Both the position numbers and the translations under genes were made by a program. From Phoronis australis (taxonomy: Eukaryota; Phoronida; Phoronidae), in the NCBI GenBank assembly GCA_002633005.1, contig NMRA01000069.1, forward strand, positions 158,203 through 222,202: a stretch of DNA of 64,000 bases, written 5' to 3'. This document shows positions 55,160 through 64,000 of this stretch, one piece after another (position 1 is the first letter of the stretch; every line of letters starts with the position of its first letter). Below the pieces are notes generated by a model. The model had not been told where the DNA came from, did no database searches, and was given only the letters and a program-made list of their open reading frames with translations.

Positions 55160-57230
55160 CTGCGACAACCTCTACCAAAGACAGCTGTTGCGCGACGAAG
55201 GCCTACACTCACAACCATTTGCGTTTAAATTGTCGCGTCTGAAAGAAATCAAATCATGACTAATTGGGATCACGTGATATGTGCCTTGCTGAACGTTAGC
55301 GCGCGTGAGGAAATGTAAACATTCTACAGGATACCATTGGTCGGTTCCATGAAACACTCCGTAAGCGGACTCAACTACGTTTCTTGACTTTTGCACATGT
55401 GCGAACTTATGTCAATAGGGGCTGTCCTTTCTAATGCTGTTTTATTTTCACTACCAAGTCAGTTTTTATTATTGATAGGCATACAAAGAAAGCTACATTG
55501 AAATAGCGACATTATTGAAAGACGAATGGCGAAGAAGTTGTATGTTTTCATTAATGATATGCCCTCAGTTTCCAGATTAGTTATGGATTATTTTAGAATA
55601 CGAAAAGAATGACCACTATTAAGACGAATTGAACTCTGCAGAAGTCATCTGTTTTCGCTTGATTAAAATTTATTTTGGAGTTAATTTAAGCTTGGGTCTG
55701 AAATACCGATCTATTCTTGACATGTCCTCTCAATCTGATATGAGAACTGGAGTCTAAATTAAGGATTCCTTAGAAATTTTGCTTCCGTCGCTATTACAAA
55801 TGAACAGAGCCGCGTCCTGATGTCAACTCAAAGTAAAAGATAGCCGTAGTATTATTGAGCAGTGAACTTTGGACAGGCAGTGATCGAAGCAGCCAGCTTC
55901 AAAATTAATGATACGTGAAATCAATTCTGTCGATGTATCTAAATAGTCTATACCACTTGCAAAAGCAAATGAACTTTCTTTCCACCAAATCTGCCATTGT
56001 AATGTAAGATAGTTGTTTGACAAAATTAAATTAGATTTCTTCTACAAGGAAGGTTTGTTTTTCTTTTTTTTGCAGTGAGAACTTGCTGGAAAAGTCTGCA
56101 GTTACTCATTTTATTTATTTATTTTATTTATTGTGATATTTAAAATGAGTGTGGCCACTTCCGTGACAGTACGGCTTTCCAACTGGGTCCTCAGCCATCC
56201 ATTATCTTAGCAATTTCCATATTGATTTTAAAATATTATTCTAATGATCTGTATATTAACAGTTATGCAGCGTGTGTTATAAAATCACAAGTAGTGATAA
56301 TGGATGCACAAATTACCTCTTCAGTAGTCTGCATGGTAACCATGCTCTCTAATGGAGTTATTTTAGTAATACGATTCTGCTAATGTTTTTCGTTTGTTAC
56401 TTGACAATGCTCTCCTCGGTTATGATGACAACATGGGTCAAAGACCGCGGTTCCAAAATGTTCCTTGAAATGTATGATTATGGAAATAAAACATCAACAT
56501 TGTTAGTACAATACTACATTTTGCGATTACGATCAATTTGGAATTATTAGAATAATGAATGACACGCAGTGTGCATTGAAACTGCATTAGCTACTGTCTC
56601 ACACTTCTAAAGCCAAATTAAGATACTTCACATGTTTTTACACACTGTATACAGGTACAGGGCCGAGGGAAGCGGGGGTACATGCCCCCCCGCCTCCTCT
56701 TCTCAAGTATTTGTTTGTGTCTGCAGTGGGTGAAAAGCTCGCTGTAACGTGGTAAAAGGCAGTCGCTTCCAGCAAGCGTTATTTTTTGATTAACAATTGC
56801 ACAGATGTAGGCGGCTCACCCTTTACTTTGTTACTGATGACTCTGTAACTGCTGATTGTCTATCTGGTCACACTGTGACTTACTCTCACCAACCCATGCC
56901 TGACATTTGTAGTGTCTTGCTATGTTTGGAAACGCTTCACCAATGCAAGCACACGCCAGAACTTTATAGTATCTATCCAACCATTATAAGTGACAGGTTC
57001 TGGAATGTACCCGACGAGTTCTACATTAGTCATCAATATTATGTTGAAATTTAGTAGAATGTTTCAAGTAGTGTGCCCTAAACAATTTCATAATCACAGG
57101 CATGACATAACAATGTAGTAAATAAATAGAACAGGCAACTAAAGTAAGACCAGCGTTCAATGTACTCCTGACACAGGGGTTAGTGTGTTCTTTCAACAAC
57201 GGGACAAAGGAGATGGCATCGAACAAAAAA
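55160..57230. other. Upstream of the PAN gene, no further gene supported
   Basis: 55160-55400 should hold the PAN promoter and 5' UTR. A CACGTG word lies at 55272. I saw no TATA box in a convincing position. 56661-56700 has a GC-rich word set (GAAGCGGGGGTACATGCCCC) like the other CCCC-rich repeats. Confidence 0.4.
56108..56131. repeat. (ATTT)n microsatellite
   Basis: Short run of ATTT units with one irregular unit. Confidence 0.7.
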
Positions 57231-58080
57231 CAACGAGACTGCATATTATGCCTACAGAAGGAGAGCAGTTCTGAAGAACAGTCAACATGGCAACAAGTCA
57301 CTTGGACTAAGTGGACTGACGTTCCAGTCAGTGGAGAGATTTCAAGAGAGTGGAGCCACAGAAGTTGTGTTTTTTTTGAGATATGCAAAATGGCGTCGTG
57401 CCAACACCCACGAACCTGGCGAGATTGGCTGAGGTCAGGGAAACTTTAAACTCATTCTTCCTGCAGCTCCTCCCATGGAGACGGAATATTCACTGCAAGC
57501 TGTGCTGAGGACGACAGAAAAAGTCAGGATCACCTTGAAAAATTTTGGTACCGACACTATATTTACAGAACTCCACAGACCTTGTGATAATTGGTAGCAA
57601 TCGTGACCAAAAGAGCAAAAGCATCTCAACGACAGCTAGTGATTGCATTATTCGTGTAAACTTAATAAGAAATGTGTGGTTTCCAAGACACATAGTACAG
57701 AAAATGCTGCGATTGGACAAAATGGTGAACATGTACTCAGACAGGTTCAGACAGGTGGTTATTGTTGAATTATCGATACCATGGGATGAGATTAAAAGGG
57801 GCTCATCAGCACAAGAAACTGGTACATGGAACCCTCATAGAACACTTTGTGTCAACGGATTAAAAATGTAAAGTATTTCACTCGAGATCGGCTTTAGAGC
57901 ATTTCAACACACTAATTAGTTCGAATTGAAAATATAATGGAAGTGAAGAGGACGACGAAGAAGACCTATGTATCCGAGGCAGCAGACGAAACCGACAAAG
58001 CTTCCGGATAGACATGGCTGACATGCCAGCAAAAAACTCTAACAGCAGCAGACGAACCCGCCTCTAGACAGACTAGACAG
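57194..58080 (+). pseudogene. Retroelement-like ORF remnant, unit 1
   Basis: Frames in succession: DCILCLQKESSSEEQSTWQQ at 57230, MASCQHPRTWRDWLRSG near 57400, PMETEYSLQAVLRTTEKVRI near 57475, LRLDKMVNMYSDRFRQVVIV followed by ELSIPWDEIKR near 57710-57800, EEDDEEDLCIRGSRRNRQSF near 57945. The block with VVIVELSIPWDE resembles a segment (LRPD-x-V / VELTVPWE) common in uncharacterised retroelement ORFs of cnidarians and molluscs. Frameshifts and stops break it. Confidence 0.4.
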
Positions 58081-58149
58081 AGACTGAATTTATAAGTACG
58101 AAGCATAAAAATCATAATATCATCTTTTAATTTTAAATCCACCAGCTTT

Positions 58150-58400
58150 TCGACTGAAAACCCTTGACTTAATATCTAAAAAAGGGCGGGGAAATATGAA
58201 AAAGGGCGGGAATATAATTCAAAAGGCGAGAAAATCTTTTAAAGGAAGAGACAGTCTGAAATGGGGTGGGAAAATATAAAAAATGTGGAAAAGTGTTATA
58301 AAAGGGTGTAAATTTTAAATGAGGCTAAAATTCTAAAATCTAATGAAAATGGGAAAATATGAAAAGAGCGGAAAATCTAGAAAAGAGCTGGAAAATTTAA
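58150..58400. repeat. A/G-rich minisatellite, about 18-22-bp units
   Basis: Degenerate units of the type AAAAGGGCGGGAAAATAT / AAAAGAGCTGGAAAATCT, about ten to twelve. The homologous array in unit 2 lies at about 59865-60090. Confidence 0.6.
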
Positions 58401-59002
58401 AGCACGTACTTCATTTGGATGTCTACTGTGTATTAGTATAACGCAGATTGATAACATGTATGTATCCCAGAGATGCCTAAATATATTAAACCGAGCACAG
58501 TTCTTCACCAAGATTTCAAATACCGCATTTCAACCATACAATAGTTTGACAAGAACCGTTGCGAACAAGAGTGTAGAAGCTTTTGGTGACCGGTGAAAAT
58601 TACGACGACCTACCTTAGGACCCCATGAAACGAGTTGATATATAAACAGACACTGTTTGGCGCTTCTAAAGTCAAAGTACGGTAGTGCAGGTGAGTGATA
58701 TTTTACACGTATTTCATGACAATGCCTCTGAGAATGTTAGGTCCATGTAGCCCTAACTTTGAACGTCGTTGTTTTGGTTCGTGTTTTCGAACAAAACCCT
58801 TACTTTTTTATCAATACAGTGGGTTACCTATTTCTTGGTATAAACGGTGAAACTGTGAACGAAATAGAGTTCGCTTCATCGAGTCTAACCCGGTTTGAAG
58901 CTCACGATTACGACTTGACGTGATTGGCGCTTTGTGTATTTTTAATAGTTTGCCCTTTCATGCGAAGGATTTTGGAGATTTTTTTTCAGGAATACATAAA
59001 AA

Positions 59003-59790
59003 ATGCCTACAGAAGGAGAGCAGTTCTGAAGAACAGTCGACATGGCAACAACACACTTGGACTAAGTAGACTGACGTTCCAGTCAGTGGAGAGATTTCAA
59101 GAGATTGGAGCCAAAGAAGTTGTGTTTTTGTTGAGATATGCAAAATGGCGTCGTGCCAACACCCACGAACCTGGCAAGATTGGCTGAGGTCAGCGAACTT
59201 TGAACTCATTCTTCCTGCAGTTCCTCCCTTGCAGATGGATTATTCACTGCAAGCTGTGCCAAGAACGGCGGAAGTAGTCAGGATGACCTCGAAAAATATC
59301 GGTACCAAGACTTTATTTGTAGAGCTCCAAAGACCTCCTGATAACGGGAAGACAGTAGAAATCGTGATCAGAAAAGCAAACGCATCTCAACGACGGCAAG
59401 TGACTGCAAAATGATGTACATGTACTGAGACAGGTCCAGACAGGCAGCGATTGTTGAATTAACGATACGATGGGGATGAGATTATAAGGGGCTCATCAAC
59501 GCAAAAAACTGATGCATGGAAACCTCGTAGAACACTAGAACTTTTGGATATTTTCATTCGAGATCGGCTTTAGAGCATTCCCAACACTCTAATTAGTTCG
59601 AATGGCAAGTATGATGGAAGTGAAGAGGACGACGAAGAAGACCTAAGTATCCGAGGCAGCAGACGATACCAACAATGCTTCCGGATAGACATGGCTGACA
59701 TGCCAGCAACAACTCTAACAGCAGCAGACGAACCAGCCGCTAAACAGACTAGACAGAGACGGCATTTACAGGTAAGAAGCTTAAAAACAT
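59003..59790 (+). pseudogene. Retroelement-like ORF remnant, unit 2
   Basis: Paralogous to unit 1: KCLQKESSSEEQSTWQQ, MASCQHPRTWQDWLRSA, YSLQAVPRTAEVVRM, LFVELQRPPDNGKTVEIV, then ATG-Met-Tyr-Met and a stop. The block with ELSIPWDE is damaged here. The end keeps EEDDEEDLSIRGSRR and a donor-like CAG|GTAAGAAG at 59769-59776, which unit 1 has lost (ATAAGTACG). Confidence 0.4.
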
Positions 59791-59864
59791 GATATCAACT
59801 TTTTAATTTTAAATCTACCAACTTTTCAGCTGAAAATCCTTGACTTAAAAATCTAGCAATGGCG

Positions 59865-60090
59865 GAGAAATCGGAAAATGTCGAGAAAGTATAAATTAAA
59901 AGGATGTAAAATCTTTTAAAGGCTTAGAAAATCTGAAAAGGGTTGGAAAATATACGAAATAGGCGAAAATGTTATAAAAGGGCGGAAATTTTAAATAAGG
60001 GCGGAAAATTCTAAAAAAATGGCTGAAAAAATAATGAAGATGGGAAGTAATCTGAAAAGGGCTTGAAATCTAGAAAAGAGCTGTTAAATT
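59865..60090. repeat. A/G-rich minisatellite of unit 2
   Basis: Same unit type (AAAAGGGCGGAAATTTTAAA, AAAAGAGCTGTTAAATTT). Unit number and spelling differ from the array at 58150, so the arrays drifted after the duplication. Confidence 0.6.
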
Positions 60091-60649
60091 TAAAACACGT
60101 ACTTCATTCGGATGTCTACTGTGTTTTACTATAACACAGATTGATAACATATATGTATCCCAGAGATGCTTAAATATTACAACACCGATCATAATTCCTC
60201 ACCCAGGTTTCAACTACGGTATTTCAGCGATACAACATTTTGACAAGAATCAAAATGGTACTGAACAAGGGTGTTCAAAATTCTGGGGACTAAGAGGTGA
60301 AAATTACAATAACGTAGGACTTATTATGTGAAGATAAATGTTCCCTTCCATCAAACGTCCGCGATTTATATTAAACACGTATTTCATGACAATGCCTCTG
60401 GTAATATTAAGCCCGTTCAGCGCTAACTTTGAAAATTATTTTGGTCCGTGTTTTGCATATACCACGGGGTTACCTTACCTATTTCTTAGTATAAACGATG
60501 AAACCTTGGACCGAATGGAGTTTGCTTAACCGACTCTAGCTTGATTTGAAGTTCACGAATTCGGCTTCACTTGATTGGCGCTTCGTGGGTCTTTAACAAT
60601 TGGCCCGTAAGTGCGAATGTTTTGGAGATTTTTTCAGGAGTAGTTTTCG

Positions 60650-63600
60650 AGTTTTTCCGAAGAAAATTACTCCAGTGAGTAAATCCAATAATCCCCCGCA
60701 ATTGTGGCATTTGTGATTTAGGAAAATATCCCTCTAAAGGACTCGGCTGAAAGGATGTAACAGAATAAATTTTAAACTGATAGGAGATGAAGAAAGAAGC
60801 AGATTCACTTTGAAATTTTTATTGCATATATTTCCTATCATTACAAAAATATTACGTATCACGAGCAAGGTAATTGCTGTGTTACTAAACTGTTAAGATC
60901 TTTCTAATATCTTCGAGCCTAGACTACAATTAACATATAAAGCTCGTAATAAGCAGACGTTATAAAAATCTCACTACACCTGAAAAATGACATGCTCTCC
61001 CTTCATACAAAAAACAAAGATATCATAAATTGGAACATGGCTCCTGTGCTTTCCACTTCGTCGATGGGATCTAAAGGGCAAATTTCTTACCTTTCACGCA
61101 AGTCCTCACAAGATATCACCATGTATTGACCGTTTTACAGATTGTGTGAGACGTTGTATACGCAGAGGGTTGTAGGATTACGGTCACCCAAAATAGTGCC
61201 ATTATTTAACGCACAGTAGATATGCGACTTTTAGAGATAGTTTCATAAATATGCCAAAAATTCGGTTTAGTATAAATGAGAGTAAACAGGTTGCATTTAT
61301 TCAATATCAACTGCCAGCTTAACAAAAAGAATCACCTACGTGTACATGTGCGTGCTATTTCTCTGACGTAGGATTGGACAGCAAGAATGCTACAAATCTA
61401 CTCTGCATGTTGTGAAGTTAGGTCCTACGCAAGACATCTGTTTCGTACGCCATCTTGAATGCCTGATTCGCTACAGGATTAAAACTGACCGCTTAACTGC
61501 CAATCAGAATCCAGCATTCTTAACACACCTTCGCCTGCGTTTCCAAGCCACGAGTTTACCTGACAAGCAAACATTGTCGTGTAAAACTTATTATTAGAAA
61601 TTTCGTGATAAGAATGGTGATACGGTGTTGATGTGGCGTGTGTAATTCTGACAGCCGCATTTCCTAAGCCGAAAGTGATGTCCGAAGGTTTCAACTATAT
61701 ATGAAACTGTGCGAAGGGCCACGCACGCGAGCAGCTGAACTTGGTAATGTTACTTGATTACTCGAAGGTTAAACACAAATATATTTTTTCCAAGAAACAC
61801 ACTTTTCAGTTTGGTGGCTATAGTGTAGGCTTATCGGATTTTGACTCCGGAGTTTCACTCGTCTGGCCGCCTTTGTCTCGGCACCTGCTGGATTTCAGTA
61901 CTATAGTCTATCGATAGTCCCTGGAAATTGTTTTTATATTTTTACTATTTTTCAGTTATTTCTACCTATATGTGTTTTTTAATCGAAATATTTCGTTCGA
62001 AGATTAGAAAAGCGTAAACAGTGCCATCGACTCGACTTCCTTTACTCGGGGTGTCCCTCGGGCAGTTGTGACCTACTTTCATTTGGCGGGTTTTAGCTGA
62101 CGACAGAATAGAAATATCGGTGAATCTTCACTGATTTTGTTCAAAAGATCCTGAATTCTATGGCATCGTACAGATAATTCGACTTTAAGGTACAGTCCCA
62201 GCTCTTCATGAACGTAGTGCATCAATGGCTTTGTCATTTGTCAGGTGAAGTTGAACCCCCTGTGGGGTTCTTCGAATTTTCACTGGCTCCGAAATACTTT
62301 ACCTCGAACACTTATTTTTTCATCGTCACCGCTACAAATTCCAATATTATGATCGTAAGATTCGCCTAATGTCTTTGTCGAAGCGTTTTTCGGATAGTGC
62401 AAAAAATACATCGATTCCAACAGGAACGTCGTTTAACGACAGTGTATTTGTCTCTGACATCTTGTTTGTTTGTTTGTCGGGTGTCACGTGACTTTTCGTA
62501 AGGGGGCGGAGCTTACGATACGTCAATTCCCGTGCATGTCTATTTGAGTGCACGGAGAGTACGAGTTGCTAAAACCGACATTTTTCAAATAATATCGCCT
62601 TGATCGTCAAATGGTTTCTATTATGCCATTCTCAAACTGTTCATGATCTTCTCATACTCGTTCTCTTTTCTGACATCCACAAGCCCAAATTTGGAGTCCA
62701 TATAAAAAAGCGGATGCTATCAGTAAAAATTCGGTAATTTGCAAAATCCTCCATATCCACTCAGGGTCATCATTCATTACCCATAATTCTGTGTTGTTGG
62801 ACAACGAGCATGAACTTTAAAACTGCGTGCCGGGCAAAGAAAGCCTGCCAGTAAGACAAAAACTGAAGACCATGTTTCAGCAGCCGGGGATACCCGATGT
62901 TGAAGGTTACTGCACTCAAAGATTTTTTGCAAAGATTTAGGAAAAAACACATTCACGTAAGAAAATTGGAATGTTTTTGGAAAAGATCCTGAATAGTTGT
63001 TAAAGCCTTTTGCAATTTGTTTGTGCTTCATTATCGCCGATTCTGTTATACTGAAGCCCAACTTTAGAAGCGGGCTCCGCGTATTTCAGCGCAAAAATAA
63101 TTTCATTGAATCACCGTTATTGCTTAGCTCCTCCCAGCGGCCCCGTTAAAGTTGGAAGCGAAGAAGGACAAAAACTAACATGGCTTATAGGTCATCCAAA
63201 TTGAGTCGTAAACTTGAGGCTGTTATGTACAATGCATGTATTGGTGTCTTAAAGTTTTTAGCAAGCGCTATTTTCGCCGCTTACTCGCCATTTTAAGAAG
63301 TACTTACATTTCACTTCTGATTCGTAATACAGCGCCATGTGAAAATCGAATTCTTTACCCCATCTAGTTCTCTAGGTCGCTACCAGTACGCATGCAATTT
63401 AAACTTTGAACTCGTGTATTCCAGGCGAAGCAAGTGATAAATGCGGAGCCACCGAAGACACATGAAAGAAAAGGCATTTCTCTGCGTAAGTGGTTTCCAC
63501 AACTTTTTGTAGCTGGTTCAGACGAAATGTTCTTATTTTGCTTCAATTTTGGGGCCTCGTAGATGAGGGTAGTGTTGTGTGCAAGTGTCTTGCGTCTGCA

Positions 63601-64000
63601 ATAACACGACACTGGAAACGCTTTTTTGAGTTGAGACTGCACGCTCTTTGAATTGGGAGATTGGCAAGTGTTCAACACGTCAAAATCACGCTTGTGAGCT
63701 TCACTCCGGAAACAAAGCTATCATTAAATCTAGTGATTGTCAAGGTGTATCATGTCAGAACGTAAATTATTTATTCAGAAAAATGCAAAATGAAATACAG
63801 ACAAAAAGCATGCCAGGTTATGCATGCCCACGACAATAGTCCCCCTGGTTGCGGACCTGGGATATGCAAGCGCAGTCTCGTCTTCATGACCATAAACGCG
63901 AGATAACAAACAAAAGGCCCTGTCTCACTTTTTCGAATATCAAACTCTTATGAGATTCTTCATAAAAATGTTCCAATACGCAGCCGTACACACAATTCTT
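60650..64000. other. No supported gene; two weak start-codon contexts
   Basis: ATG 63179 in AACATGGCT opens a 38-codon frame (MAYRSSKLSRKLEAVMYNAC). On the minus strand ATG at about 61451, preceded by CTGATTGGCAG (CCAAT-like) and AAGATGGCG, opens a short frame beginning MAYETDVL. Either could be a first coding exon, but no second exon was recognised. Other frames look random. Confidence 0.3.

Larger units (their letters stand above)
57245..60645 (+). repeat. Tandem duplication of a 1.65-1.75-kb unit
   Basis: Unit 1 (about 57248-58993) and unit 2 (about 59001-60645) match along their whole length. Both begin TGCCTACAGAAGGAGAGCAG. Then come GGCGTCGTGCCAACACCC, ACAGACGAGACATGGC-like and GGAAGTGAAGAGGACGACGA, an A/G-rich minisatellite, ATGTATCCCAGAGATGC, ATTTCATGACAATGCCTCTG and a final TTTTGGAGATTTTTTTTCAGG. 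By eye identity is roughly four in five. Each unit ends in a pyrimidine-CAG like a splice acceptor and begins with a coding-like stretch, as expected from duplication of an exon with its intron. Confidence 0.8.

Noticed and set aside
63364-63678. 104-codon minus-strand ORF, considered as a THAP or secreted protein
   Set aside because: Cysteine spacing does not fit THAP, there is no signal peptide at its start, and no splice context.
1-64000. CRISPR arrays, rRNA genes, bacterial-type operons
   Set aside because: No regularly spaced identical repeats, no rRNA-like sequence, and the split genes show a eukaryotic genome.

Overview
The window is animal nuclear DNA. Coding sequence is split into short exons with GT-AG borders and matching phases, genes are far apart, AT content is high, and there is much decayed transposon sequence of several classes. 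The gene and repeat types (a nicotinic-type receptor, a PAN-domain secreted protein, THAP fragments, a Gypsy element with integrase before reverse transcriptase, tRNA-derived SINE, many foldback elements) suggest a marine invertebrate. I cannot name the species from the sequence. All exon models below were read by eye on both strands. No search was run.

Layout. 1-3.05 kb: 3' part of a decayed Gypsy retrotransposon, 5' end outside the window. 4.0-16.6 kb, minus strand: four phase-compatible exons of a nicotinic acetylcholine receptor subunit, covering most of the ligand-binding domain, TM1, TM2 and the TM2-TM3 loop. The first exon and the TM3-TM4 exons were not found. Its introns hold a broken THAP gene (7.6-8.7 kb, plus), two exons of a SAP-like protein (10.0-10.6 kb, minus), a tRNA-derived SINE, a foldback element and an L1/Tx1-type LINE tail (14.1-15.9 kb, plus). 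16.7-31.7 kb: a second LINE tail, weak exon candidates, another THAP exon (28.1 kb, minus), and several copies of a terminal-inverted-repeat family whose ends are dense in the word ACTCGA. 36.1-38.1 kb, minus: a third LINE. 40-48.6 kb: foldback and inverted-repeat elements, with one unresolved base at 47321 joining two truncated elements. 49.3-55.15 kb, minus: a complete five-exon gene for a 295-residue secreted protein with an N-terminal PAN/Apple-like region. 57.2-60.65 kb: a tandem duplication of a unit of about 1.7 kb. 60.65-64 kb: no supported gene.

The two best genes are independent: a ligand-gated cation channel subunit of the cell membrane, and a probable extracellular protein. The rest is mostly transposable-element debris, including THAP fragments at two or three unrelated sites. 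There are no operons, CRISPR arrays or rRNA genes.
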